Shown here: positions 9,275 to 16,827 of the stretch, piece by piece
Position numbering within the stretch: the stretch's first letter is position 1
Layout: every line of letters starts with the position of its first letter
NCBI GenBank assembly: GCA_031412915.1
Contig: JANODX010000093.1
Span: 40,347 to 104,346 of the forward strand
From: JAGNNV01 sp031412915
Lineage (GTDB): Bacteria; Acidobacteriota; Vicinamibacteria; Fen-336; JAGNNV01
Length of the DNA: 64,000 nt
Direction: 5' to 3'
Translations under genes and position numbers: made by a program
The notes under the pieces: model-generated
What the model was told of the DNA's origin: nothing
The model's input: the letters and a program-made list of their open reading frames with translations, nothing else
Databases searched by the model: none

Positions 9275-9946
9275 CTAAGCGCTCTTCTTGACGAAATCGA
9301 GCAACTCCGACCCGGAGTTGTCCATCTCGACGATAAAGCCGTCGACCTGGCCCGAGAAGTAGTTATACGCCCAGACCGCCATGATGGCGACGACCAGACC
9401 TAGAGCGGTGGTAACGAGGGCTTCCGCGATGCCGCCCGCGATGGCGCCGATACCGCCAGACCCGGTCAGGGCCATTCCGGCGAAGGCGTTGATGATGCCG
9501 AAGGTCGTTCCGAAGAGGCCGACGAACGGCGCGGTGGCGCCCGTGGTGGCGAGGAAGGGCAGACCCTTCTTCAAGTCGGCGAGATTGACCGCGGTGGCCC
9601 TCTGCATGGCGCGGCGCGCAGCGTCGAGTGCCGCGTCCTTGTCTGTCTCACCAGTCGCACCCTGGAACTGCCACTCCTGGAGGCCGGCCAAGGACACCTT
9701 GGCAAGATGGGAGGATTTAACGCTTACCGAGCCAGAAAGGTCGACCGCTTCCTTCAACTTCCCGCCCTTGAGAAGACGGGCCACGTCGGCCGCATACTTC
9801 CTTGACTGGGTTTTGGCGTTCTTGTAGAGCTTCCAGCGGTCAAAGATTATCGCGATTGACCAGATGGACATGATGAGCAGGGTGAACACGACCCCCTTCG
9901 CAACCCAGCCCATGCTGGACCACAGGTGCGCCATATCGAATTGCAT
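9275..9946 (-). CDS. exbB: ExbB/TolQ/MotA-family proton channel protein
   Basis: ExbB forms the pentameric inner-membrane scaffold of the TonB motor. The 223-residue protein has three transmembrane helices: residues about 12-33, then, after a cytoplasmic loop of roughly 100 residues, two helices within about 125-195. The family signature LATTGATAPFVGLFGTTFGIINAF, shown here only in part as ATTGATAPFVGLFGTT, and GGIAEALVTTALGL are both present; the Thr residues in these helices face the proton path. The start is well supported by TTAGGAG nine bases upstream. It lies between tonB and exbD. TolQ is the main alternative name, but the adjacent tonB favours ExbB. Confidence 0.93.
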   Translation of the reverse strand: MQFDMAHLWSSMGWVAKGVVFTLLIMSIWSIAIIFDRWKLYKNAKTQSRKYAADVARLLKGGKLKEAVDLSGSVSVKSSHLAKVSLAGLQEWQFQGATGETDKDAALDAARRAMQRATAVNLADLKKGLPFLATTGATAPFVGLFGTTFGIINAFAGMALTGSGGIGAIAGGIAEALVTTALGLVVAIMAVWAYNYFSGQVDGFIVEMDNSGSELLDFVKKSA

Positions 9947-10025
9947 TTTTTAAGACTCCTAAGGTCAGTTTGTTGAGAGACGTGAGCGCGAGGAAAACGA
10001 AAGAGCGGTTTGCTTGTGGGTTGGG

Positions 10026-10736
10026 CTAGTTGAGCCTGAAGTTCACCGTTACCGTCATGATGACAGGAACCGGCACGCCGTTCAGGAGGGTGGGAGTGTA
10101 CTGCCACTGCTTGACAGCATCAATCCCGGCCTGATCGAGCAACGGAATTCCACGCAGAACCTTCACATCTGTCACTTGGCCCTGCGGAGAGATCGTGCAC
10201 TCCAGAATGACGATTCCCTGAACTCTCGCTTGCTTCGCGATGTCGGGATAGACCGGAGCGACGTTCTTGATCTTGGTTGGTTCCTTAATGTTGCCGCCGA
10301 CCCGAACCGCCTGGACCGGCGGGGGGGGCTCTGCCGGCAAACCACCGACGATTCCACCGGCAACTCCGCCCGAGATACCGCCTTCAACTCCGCCCGAGGC
10401 CTCGCCGAGATCGTTGGAGGCCGGCCTGATCTCCTGGGGCACTTCGACCGGGGCGCGGAATTCCTCCTGGGGCACGAACTTCGGCAATTCCTTGACCTGG
10501 GGCTTGGGCGGAGGAGGCGGGGGCGGGGGCGGGGGGGCGGCGGTGGGTTCGACGAAGAAGGCCTTGACTGCGGTCGCGGGTTCGGGAAGCTCTTCAGCCT
10601 GAAGAAGGGGCACGATCACCACGGCCAGTAAACCGACCACGTGAATTGCGATCGAGATCGTGAAGAACAGGCTGCGCTTGGGCCTGTGCGCCTTGCTGTT
10701 CGACTGTACTAGGTCTGCGAAAAGTGTTCGTTCCAT
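10026..10736 (-). CDS. tonB: TonB energy transducer (first of two)
   Basis: TonB links the ExbB/ExbD motor to outer-membrane receptors. The 236-residue protein has a cytoplasmic N-terminus, one transmembrane anchor at about residues 24-45, a Pro-rich periplasmic spacer including an uninterrupted run of about ten prolines, a Gly-rich stretch (GGVEGGISGGVAGG), and the C-terminal TonB domain with YPDIAKQARVQGIVILECTI and the typical WQYTPTLLNGVPVPV end. It is the first gene of the leftward tonB-exbB-exbD-exbD operon and is preceded by a good promoter. No TonB-dependent receptor gene is in the window, so the transported substrate is unknown. Confidence 0.93.
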   Translation of the reverse strand: MERTLFADLVQSNSKAHRPKRSLFFTISIAIHVVGLLAVVIVPLLQAEELPEPATAVKAFFVEPTAAPPPPPPPPPPKPQVKELPKFVPQEEFRAPVEVPQEIRPASNDLGEASGGVEGGISGGVAGGIVGGLPAEPPPPVQAVRVGGNIKEPTKIKNVAPVYPDIAKQARVQGIVILECTISPQGQVTDVKVLRGIPLLDQAGIDAVKQWQYTPTLLNGVPVPVIMTVTVNFRLN

Positions 10737-11191
10737 CTTTCACCTCGCTCTTATCTTCGGATCAAGAGACGTTTCGAAGCTGGATGAGGCCAGTGAAGAA
10801 CCAAGGATCCCAAAACGGTTCTCGTCGAATGAGTGCGCGATTCTATTCACCGCCAGGAAATCCTGTCAACGAACAAACCACAATTTCTGTCTCATTTCGG
10901 GAGGCCGTGGTCGATTCTGACTCGGACACCGTATGATACCGCGCCTGACTCTGCACATATAGAAGACGCGCGAAACGCATGAATCGTTGACGGCACTTGG
11001 CCCCCAAGCCTACAATCCACGGTCTTCATCCCTTATCCACCATCGCTCCCAACATCGATCCATGTTCCAACGGGCCGAACGCTCCCAAGCACATAAGAGT
11101 CGCCGTCCTGGAGAACAAGCCCCCAAAAACAATCTACCGGCCCCGGCCAAACCGGGTCGTGCGTAGGACCAACCTTTTGAAAGACCCAATC
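10737..11191. other. 455-bp divergent intergenic region between tonB and a TPR gene
   Basis: No gene can be supported here. The region separates leftward tonB from the rightward TPR gene and holds the promoter for the tonB operon. A TATGAT box at 10932-10937 faces right but has no acceptable -35 partner. The open frame running into the TPR gene from 10997 has no family-like sequence before 11192. Confidence 0.6.
10840..10869 (-). promoter_or_regulatory. sigma-70 type promoter of tonB-exbB-exbD-exbD
   Basis: On the minus strand TTGACA (10869-10864) is separated by 18 bases from TAGAAT (10845-10840). The -35 is perfect and the -10 matches five of six positions. Transcription would start near 10833, leaving a leader of roughly 97 bases before tonB. 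Confidence 0.7.
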
Positions 11192-12211
11192 ATGAGGCAC
11201 CCGATTCGGACCCTGGCACTTGTTCTCCTGGCGATCCCCGTCTTGAACTGCGGGCGAGTTCAAGCGCGGGTGGCTCTTCGCGAGGCACATCGACTCTACC
11301 GGGACGAGAGCTTCCGCAAGGCGATCGAGCAGTACAAGATCGTTGTGGCGAACGAGCCCAACAACATCGAAGCCACGTTCTACTTGGGAAGCAGCTACCA
11401 GCAACTCTTCGAGCCGGGTACGGAAAGCACGAACGTCAACCTGGAAGAGGCGATCAAGAACTACGGGGTCGTGCTCGCCGCAAAGCCATCGATGACCGAA
11501 CAGAAAAGGTACGAGGTCCTCAAGCGAAACGCGCTCACCGCCCTGGTAGGGATCTATGTGGACGACCCTTATCGGGATTTCGAGAAGGCCATGACGTACG
11601 CCACCGAGCTGACCAATTCCGATCCGAACAACCTCCAGAACCTCTTTGCCATGGCGAATCTGTATGAGACCTTCGGCCATATCAATGAGGCCGAAGCGGC
11701 CTACAAGAAAGCCTTCGAGGTGGCTCCCAAGGACGGCAAGGCGTGCGGGGCTCTTGCGGGCTTCTACAACAAGACTCTCTGGGACGAAAAAGGCGTGCCC
11801 ATTACCGACGGTGGGAGCGGGGTGGGGCGCTTCGAAGACGCGGTCACCCAACTCAGGATATGCGCCGACCTGGATCCCAGCGACCCCAAGGGCTTCTATA
11901 CGGTCGCAACGTTCTACTGGGACAAGTGCTACCGGGGAGGGATTCTCGACGACGCCCGCAAGAAGCAGCTGGCGGACGAGGGCATGTCCTTCGTGGACAA
12001 GGCACTCTCAATCAAGGCCGACTTCGTCGAGGCCTTGATCTACAAGGGCCTTTTGCTTCGCGAGCAGGCCAAGCTCACCACCAACCCGGCGACCCGCAAC
12101 AACTTCCTGGAAGAAGCTCAGGCCCTTCAGAAAAAGGCGGTTGACCTCAAGAAGGAGCAAGACGCAGCCCTGGCCGAAAAGGTGAGACAGGCCGCCCTGG
12201 TCTCCAGCTAG
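11192..12211 (+). CDS. exported TPR-repeat protein
   Basis: A 339-residue protein with an N-terminal hydrophobic signal segment ending at Cys20 in VLNC; Asn before Cys is unusual for a lipobox, so either a lipoprotein or an ordinary secreted protein is possible. The remainder is made of tetratricopeptide-like helical pairs: ALREAHRLYRDESFRKAIEQ, a second around NIEATFYLGSSYQQ, DPNNLQNLFAMANLYETFG with NEAEAAYKKAFEVAP, and DPSDPKGFYTVATFYWDK. Such repeats usually hold partner proteins in the periplasm. The start ATG 11192 was chosen because the preceding in-frame codons do not look like protein and the signal peptide begins here. Function and partners are unknown. Confidence 0.85.
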   Translation: MRHPIRTLALVLLAIPVLNCGRVQARVALREAHRLYRDESFRKAIEQYKIVVANEPNNIEATFYLGSSYQQLFEPGTESTNVNLEEAIKNYGVVLAAKPSMTEQKRYEVLKRNALTALVGIYVDDPYRDFEKAMTYATELTNSDPNNLQNLFAMANLYETFGHINEAEAAYKKAFEVAPKDGKACGALAGFYNKTLWDEKGVPITDGGSGVGRFEDAVTQLRICADLDPSDPKGFYTVATFYWDKCYRGGILDDARKKQLADEGMSFVDKALSIKADFVEALIYKGLLLREQAKLTTNPATRNNFLEEAQALQKKAVDLKKEQDAALAEKVRQAALVSS

Positions 12212-12233
12212 CCCGACGCACCCAACCAACGCA

Positions 12234-12572
12234 TCAGCGGGGTTTCTTCTTCGACCCTTTGGCCGGGGTGGATCTGTCCGCCCCCGCCTTTCGAGGAACC
12301 TTCGCTCCCAGCCGCCGTGCGTAGGCCGAGAGCATCTCGTTCTCGTAGGTGACGGAATTCAGAAAAAGGGACTCCGCCAGATAGGCGCGCCGCTCGGTCG
12401 CGCTCATTTGGTCGATGAGTGAAAGAATTTCCGACCGCATGGTTTCGAAGGATGAACTCAGAACGTTGCTGAGCGTCACTTCCCGGTAGAGAGCTTCGAT
12501 AACGGCTAAAAGGTCCCCGTCCAGAAGGACCTCGAACCCCGTGGACAACCGCACGCGCCGAGGTTTCGACAT
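12234..12572 (-). CDS. conserved-looking small protein of unknown function
   Basis: A 112-residue soluble protein. Residues 1-85 look structured and mostly helical, containing EVLLDGDLLAVIEALYREV and MSATERRAYLAESLFLNSV; the last 25 residues are Lys/Arg/Pro-rich and probably disordered. Its ATG overlaps the TGA of the STAS gene by one base (TGATG), so translation is coupled and the start is well supported. Its position directly after an ECF sigma factor and a STAS protein suggests a role in that regulatory unit, for example as a partner of the STAS protein, but no recognisable kinase or phosphatase motif is present and this is inference only. Confidence 0.7.
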   Translation of the reverse strand: MSKPRRVRLSTGFEVLLDGDLLAVIEALYREVTLSNVLSSSFETMRSEILSLIDQMSATERRAYLAESLFLNSVTYENEMLSAYARRLGAKVPRKAGADRSTPAKGSKKKPR

Positions 12573-12943
12573 CACCGCTTCCCCGACGAGGGCGAGAAGG
12601 CCCGAACCGCTTCGTCTTCCTCGCGGAATATCGGGACGATCTTGTGAACCCCCGCCATCGAGAGCATGGTTTCCACTCGCGCCTGGGGGCCGAGAATGTG
12701 GAGCCCGCCCCCCTGGTCTTTGGCCAGCCGGTAGAGGTCCATGATGCACCCAATGGTGGCGCTGTCGATGTAGGACACGGCCGACAGGTCGAGAATCAAC
12801 CACCGCGCCCCGCCTGCCACGGCTTCCTTCGTCTTTTCGACCAGAGTCGGAAGCAGCGGGTAGATCACCCGAGAGGTCTCCACGCGGATGACCGTCGCTT
12901 CCCCGACCTTTTCAATCAATAGATCCACGATCTTCTCCTTCAA
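12572..12943 (-). CDS. STAS-domain protein (anti-anti-sigma factor type)
   Basis: A 123-residue single-domain STAS protein of the SpoIIAA/RsbV kind. These bind and inhibit an anti-sigma kinase unless phosphorylated on a conserved Ser. Here the key segment is ILDLSAVSYIDSATIGCIMD, with Asp60-Ser61 at the usual phosphorylation site; LHILGPQARVETMLSM follows as the second conserved part. It sits 18 bases after the ECF-type sigma gene and is coupled to the small gene downstream. No RsbW-like kinase is encoded nearby, so its direct partner is not visible. The start at 12943 gives the usual domain length. Confidence 0.88.
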   Translation of the reverse strand: MKEKIVDLLIEKVGEATVIRVETSRVIYPLLPTLVEKTKEAVAGGARWLILDLSAVSYIDSATIGCIMDLYRLAKDQGGGLHILGPQARVETMLSMAGVHKIVPIFREEDEAVRAFSPSSGKR

Positions 12944-12961
12944 ACAAATGGCCCGGTCGTG

Positions 12962-13543
12962 TCACCTTGGACCCTTGGCGCGGAGAGCTCTCGCGAGCTC
13001 CTCGCGTCCTCGATTGATCCGGCTCTTGATCGTTCCGACAGGGAGCGAGAGTCTCACGGCCATCTCTTCGTATGCAAGACCCTTCAAGTCTCTCAACACC
13101 ACCGCCTCCCGAAGCTTTTCGGGGAGGGTGGCGAGTCCCGCGCGCAGAAACTCCTTCGCCTCTGACGCCTCAACCGAGCGCAGTGGGTCGGTCGAGGAGG
13201 GAGCGACCGCCAAATCAAAGGCCGTGCCGTCGTCGACCATGGTTCGCTGCTCTCGCCGCGTCGATCGGTAGTCGTCGATGCAGTGATTCCGGGCCACCGA
13301 GGCCAGCCACTTGGAAAAATCAGCGGACGGATCGAACTTCCCCAGATTTCTGAAAACCCTCAAGAAGATCTCCTGGGAGAGATCCTCCGCCCGATCGTGC
13401 CGGCCGGTGAACTTGTAGGCGATATTGAACACGCGTCGGCGATGCTTCTCCACCAGCAGTTCCCACGACGCTCCATCGCCATCGAGGCACCTCGCGACCA
13501 TGGCCACATCCTCGGGTCGCGGCGGGGTGGGTGGGGGGAACAC
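12962..13543 (-). CDS. ECF-type RNA polymerase sigma factor
   Basis: A 193-residue sigma-70 family protein with only regions 2 and 4, so of the extracytoplasmic-function class. Region 2 is visible in HRRRVFNIAYKFTGRHDRAE and LSQEIFLRVFRNLGKF, with the DNA-melting part FSKWLASVARNHCIDDYR. Region 4 is LPEKLREAVVLRDLKGLAYE followed by the helix-turn-helix VRLSLPVGTIKSRINRGREEL. The frame opens at GTG 13543; an ATG 13 codons in, with a GAGGA upstream, is an equally possible start. No adjacent zinc-binding anti-sigma factor is seen; instead a STAS protein and an unknown protein follow, an unusual combination for an ECF sigma. Confidence 0.9.
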   Translation of the reverse strand: MFPPPTPPRPEDVAMVARCLDGDGASWELLVEKHRRRVFNIAYKFTGRHDRAEDLSQEIFLRVFRNLGKFDPSADFSKWLASVARNHCIDDYRSTRREQRTMVDDGTAFDLAVAPSSTDPLRSVEASEAKEFLRAGLATLPEKLREAVVLRDLKGLAYEEMAVRLSLPVGTIKSRINRGREELARALRAKGPR

Positions 13544-13579
13544 TTCGGAATGGGATCGGTCAGGGGAGATTGGTGATAC

Positions 13580-14386
13580 TCAGCGCAATTCGGGTCGCCC
13601 CGCCTGCGTCCAGGCGGTATACCAGAAGCTGCCTACGTCGGTGGCCGCACTCGCGAGAATCTCGTCCAGCAGGCGTCCCGCCCGCAACACCAGGGCCTCG
13701 AAGTAGGGACCGCCGTAGGAAGACTTCCCGCGGTGGGCGAGGCTGTCCACGTACAGAATGTTGTCGACCCAGATGTGGCTTCTAATCATGGACCCAAATA
13801 TGTAGTCGCGAGGGTCCTCGAGCAGGCGCGCCGCCTCCGGGTTGACCTTGAGCCGCCCCTCCATGTTCTCCGCCAGCTGTGACGCGAACCGCTTTGACAG
13901 GCCGGGCTGGTTGCTGTTCTGCCCGTCGAAATTCTTGGTCAGCGTGAGTGGATTGTTGAGGTCGGCGGCCAGGATCCCCACCGCGTCCGCCTCCCGCAGG
14001 ATTTTCTCCTTGTCGCCGCTCTTGAACGCTTCGATCAGGCGCGCCTGGGCTTCGAGCAGGAGAAAAGGAAGCCGTCCCACCAAGCGTGGATCGGCCTTGG
14101 CCTTGACCTCCGCCTCATCCCGGGGAAGATCACTAAACGGGAACGACCCCAGAAGGTCGAGGGCGAAACGCCGGGCCTCGGGTCGCACCGGAGGGTCTTC
14201 ATCCGGGACAAGACTTGGCAGCTCGTACACGTGCGCCTCGAAGTACTTCTTCTGAGTCTTGGGCAGGGTATCGATGGCCTTCCGGAGGACGAGTCGGTAG
14301 ACCGCGTCGCTCCACGCAAACGAGGATCCGGGCAGCAAGGCCAGGACCAGGGACAAGGCCAGCCTCAAAGAGGGCGTCAGTTTCAT
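13580..14386 (-). CDS. exported zinc phospholipase C / S1-P1 nuclease-like protein, probably non-catalytic
   Basis: A 268-residue protein with a clear signal peptide (residues 1-24) and a mature N-terminus beginning with Trp25, as in the trinuclear-zinc phospholipase C / S1-P1 nuclease superfamily. The layout also fits: LPKTQKKYFEAHVYELPSLV then PDEDP, and a later ADLNNPL followed by NFDGQNSNQPGLSKRF, which parallels the family's HxxxD..HQPLH and NxxG..H..FE segments. The histidines expected there are replaced (Ile138, Thr148, and Leu/Ser near 163), while Asp142 is kept. It may therefore be a pseudoenzyme or a distant relative with another role. The ATG at 14386 has GGAG eight bases upstream. 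Homology is inferred from pattern only. Confidence 0.6.
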   Translation of the reverse strand: MKLTPSLRLALSLVLALLPGSSFAWSDAVYRLVLRKAIDTLPKTQKKYFEAHVYELPSLVPDEDPPVRPEARRFALDLLGSFPFSDLPRDEAEVKAKADPRLVGRLPFLLLEAQARLIEAFKSGDKEKILREADAVGILAADLNNPLTLTKNFDGQNSNQPGLSKRFASQLAENMEGRLKVNPEAARLLEDPRDYIFGSMIRSHIWVDNILYVDSLAHRGKSSYGGPYFEALVLRAGRLLDEILASAATDVGSFWYTAWTQAGRPELR

Positions 14387-14416
14387 CAATGTCTCCAAAT
14401 GAACGTCAACGGAACG

Positions 14417-15136
14417 CTATTCTGCCCGCGCCACCGTGATCGATCGAACTTCCCGCACTCCGTAAGCCAACAGAATCGCCGCGCACTCGCGCAGGGTGGC
14501 CCCGGTGGTGGTCACATCGTCGACCAGCACCACGACCGCGTTTTTGAGCGAGCACGTCGCCTTCACTTCGAAGGCGTCCACAACATTGCGTCGCCGCTCC
14601 CGAGCCCCGAGCCCGGTCTGCGGACGCGTCTTCCGGGTTCGTGCGAGGTCCGAGGATACCGGTACCGAAAGGGGTTCTCCGAGCGCGTGGGCCAGGAGGT
14701 CGGCTTGGTTGAATCCACGTTCACGGGCTCGCTCCTTGTGGAGGGGAACCCCCATCACCGCGTCCGCCGAGTCGAGAAGGGCCCGGCAGCGCGGGTGCGC
14801 GAGCAGGCGGGTCGCGAGCCGGCTTGCGGTCCGGTGCCGACCATCGTACTTGAGGGCAAGGACACAGTCGCGGAGCGGGCCCGCGTACACCCCTAAAGAG
14901 GCGCCCTGCGCGATGTTCGAACGCCCTCGCCGGCACCGTCCGCACACTTCGCCCGCAGAACCAGGGAGGGGCGATCCACAGGCACAGACCGGTCCCACGA
15001 TGCCCGGAAGCTTCGCCCAACAGCCCGGGCACAGGGGCGGATCGTGGGCGGCGATAAGCCCGCCACACGACACGCAGGGGGTCGGAAAAACCGCGCCCGT
15101 CAGCGCGTCCCAGGCCTCGGTCCAGAAGAGCGTCAA
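14417..15136 (-). CDS. comF: ComF-family phosphoribosyltransferase-like protein
   Basis: ComF proteins take part in DNA uptake during natural transformation. The 239-residue protein has an N-terminal zinc-binding part with paired cysteines (CVSCGG, CPGC, CACGS, CGRCRRG) and a C-terminal type I phosphoribosyltransferase fold. The PRPP loop is VVVLVDDVTTTGATL near residue 205, and the family segment RERGFNQADLLA with RTRKTRPQTGLGARERRRNV is present. The start used is TTG at 15134-15136, 15 bases after the dksA-like stop; the ribosome site is weak. It lies in a long leftward run with housekeeping genes. ComEA-like and pilin genes occur elsewhere in the window. Confidence 0.9.
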   Translation of the reverse strand: MTLFWTEAWDALTGAVFPTPCVSCGGLIAAHDPPLCPGCWAKLPGIVGPVCACGSPLPGSAGEVCGRCRRGRSNIAQGASLGVYAGPLRDCVLALKYDGRHRTASRLATRLLAHPRCRALLDSADAVMGVPLHKERARERGFNQADLLAHALGEPLSVPVSSDLARTRKTRPQTGLGARERRRNVVDAFEVKATCSLKNAVVVLVDDVTTTGATLRECAAILLAYGVREVRSITVARAE

Positions 15137-15151
15137 TCGCGGTGATCGTCC

Positions 15152-15505
15152 CTAGATCAGGTCAGCTTCGATCTTCTCTTGGCAGCTCAGACAATGCTTC
15201 GCCCAAGGCACCGCTTCCAACCGCTTTCGCTCGACATCGTCGCCGCAGACCACACAGGCGCCGAAGCGTTTTTCGTCGATTCGGATGAGGGCGTCATCGA
15301 TCATCTGAATCTCGTTGCGCTCCTTGTTCGAGAGACTGAACAGGAACTCCTTGGTGTAGGAGTTGGCCGCTTTGTCGACGGGATCGTGGGAAGCATCGGA
15401 GTCGACCAGCTTGCCTTGGGAGCGAGTCTTGTCGTACCCCTTGGTGATGTTGGTCTTCTGATCGACGAGGCGCTTCCGATAGATCTTGAGCGTCTTTGTG
15501 TCCAT
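15152..15505 (-). CDS. TraR/DksA-family zinc-finger transcription factor
   Basis: A 117-residue DksA/TraR protein, shorter than E. coli DksA. DksA binds RNA polymerase in the secondary channel and, with ppGpp, tunes promoters. The N-terminal coiled coil (residues about 1-75) ends in the conserved tip with SDASHDPVDKAANSY, bearing acidic residues comparable to the DksA tip. The C-terminal zinc finger is FGACVVCGDDVERKRLEAVP followed by HCLSCQEK, a four-Cys site. It lies between comF and an enhancer-binding protein gene in a leftward run. Similar small DksA-like proteins act in stress or growth control; its exact targets cannot be read from the sequence. Confidence 0.9.
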   Translation of the reverse strand: MDTKTLKIYRKRLVDQKTNITKGYDKTRSQGKLVDSDASHDPVDKAANSYTKEFLFSLSNKERNEIQMIDDALIRIDEKRFGACVVCGDDVERKRLEAVPWAKHCLSCQEKIEADLI

Positions 15506-15547
15506 GTCCGATCTTCTCTCCTTAATGATCTTCTTTCCACCGAATGG

Positions 15548-16486
15548 TCAGGCGATGCCAAAACGCTTGCATTTTTCCCAGAGGGATTTCCGAGAGATCC
15601 CGAGAGTCCGCGCGGCATCCGCTTTGGTCCCCGCAGAGTTCTCCAGCACCCAAAGAATGTAGACCCGTTCGAGCTCCTTCAGGGTCGGCCGCTCCGATCG
15701 GACCGAGCGGATCACCGTATCCGTGTTCAGTAGATTCGTGGGCAGAGCCGACGCCTCGACCGGCCCGTCGCCGTCGTGGCGAAGGGTTGCACTCTCGACC
15801 GTCGACTGCAGTTCGCGCGCATTTCCAGGCCAGGAATAGGCCTGAAGGATCTGGCGCGCGGTCGTGGAAAACCCGCAGGCGCGGGTCCGCTGCTGTCGTC
15901 GCTCCGAGGCCAAGAAAGCCTCGGCCAAGGGAAGGATATCTTCGATGCGTTCCCGCAGTGGTGGAACCGGGATCGTGATGACCGCCAACCGGTGGTACAA
16001 ATCGTCGCGGAATGTTCCCAGGGCGACGGCCTCCTTGAGCGATCCGCGCGAGGTGGCCACGTATCGGACATCGACGGGCCTCTCCGCGCTCTCACCCAGG
16101 CGTTGGATCTTCCCGTCTTCAATCGCGCGGAGCAGTTTGGTCTGGATGGTGGGAGCCAGATCCTCAACGTGATCGAGGACCAAGGTCCCGCCGTTGGCCC
16201 TTTCCAGCCTTCCGCTCTGCGCTTCGAATGCGTGGGTGAAGGCTCCCCGCCCGTGTCCGAAGAACTCTGAATCTGCGAGTGACTCCGCGATCGCGCCGCA
16301 GGAGAGGACCTCGAAAGGCCCCTCGCGTCGTGGACCGAGGTCGTGCAGGGCTTCGGCGATTCGACCCTTGCCCGAACCCGTCTCGCCCTCAATGACCACG
16401 GGCGCGGTCGCGGAGGCGACGCGCGGCAGCCAGGACTCGATGTCCCGCATCGACTTGGAAACTGCGATCAGAGGAGACGGACTCAA
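15548..16486 (-). CDS. sigma-54-type enhancer-binding AAA+ protein with altered active motifs
   Basis: A 312-residue protein with an AAA+ sigma-54 activator domain and a Fis-type DNA-binding end, but no receiver or other sensor domain. Seen: Walker A GETGSGKG (34-41), arginine-finger region FRDDLYHRL, PPLRER, WPGNARELQ, and a C-terminal helix-turn-helix ADAARTLGISRKSLWEK. Two motifs are changed: the sigma-54 contact loop reads GAFTHA (81-86) rather than GAFTGA, and Walker B reads LVLDHV, with His106 in place of the catalytic Glu. It may thus activate poorly, or work as a repressor or AAA+ scaffold. I start at TTG 16486, which overlaps the rsfS stop and has AGAGG at good distance; a GTG at 16519 is possible. 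Confidence 0.88.
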   Translation of the reverse strand: MSPSPLIAVSKSMRDIESWLPRVASATAPVVIEGETGSGKGRIAEALHDLGPRREGPFEVLSCGAIAESLADSEFFGHGRGAFTHAFEAQSGRLERANGGTLVLDHVEDLAPTIQTKLLRAIEDGKIQRLGESAERPVDVRYVATSRGSLKEAVALGTFRDDLYHRLAVITIPVPPLRERIEDILPLAEAFLASERRQQRTRACGFSTTARQILQAYSWPGNARELQSTVESATLRHDGDGPVEASALPTNLLNTDTVIRSVRSERPTLKELERVYILWVLENSAGTKADAARTLGISRKSLWEKCKRFGIA

Positions 16487-16827
16487 TCCTTCACCTCTTC
16501 GCGCTTGGCCCCGCCCCACAGGCGTTCGAGGTCATAGAACGATCGACTCTTGGGGGTGAAGACGTGAACCACGAACGGGCCATAGTCCATGAGGATCCAC
16601 TCTCCCCGCGGATAGCCTTCAAGGTGCCGGGGCTTGACCCCCTCGAGGCGGAGTTTCTCTTCGATCGCGTCAACGATGGCCACCACTTGTCTCTGGTTCC
16701 GACCGGTGGCGATTGTGAACCCATCTGCCAACCCCGAACCCTCGGCCAGTTCAAGCACCACGACATCCTCAGCCTGCTTGGCCAGCGCGGCCTTGGCTGC
16801 GGTGCGACAGTACTCCAGGGCCTTCAC
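16483..16827 (-). CDS. rsfS: ribosomal silencing factor RsfS
   Basis: RsfS binds ribosomal protein L14 and blocks subunit joining when nutrients run low. The 114-residue protein shows the family pattern: AEDVVVLELAEGSGLADGF, TIATGRNQRQVVAIVDAIEE, EGYPRGEWILMDYGPFVVHV and FTPKSRSFYDLERLW with the conserved WxxxDYGxxVVHxF core. The start is GTG at 16827, which overlaps the nadD stop (GTGA), giving the normal length; the much longer open frame upstream is not this protein. The order obgE-nadD-rsfS is widespread, so this assignment is secure. Confidence 0.95.
   Translation of the reverse strand: MKALEYCRTAAKAALAKQAEDVVVLELAEGSGLADGFTIATGRNQRQVVAIVDAIEEKLRLEGVKPRHLEGYPRGEWILMDYGPFVVHVFTPKSRSFYDLERLWGGAKREEVKD

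Noticed and set aside
10932..10937. TATGAT box facing the TPR gene
   Set aside because: No acceptable -35 hexamer at 16-18 bases, and 255 bases separate it from the start codon.
16487..16519. GTG 16519 as the start of the enhancer-binding protein
   Set aside because: It would overlap rsfS by 37 bases; the TTG at 16486 overlaps the stop by three bases and has AGAGG upstream.
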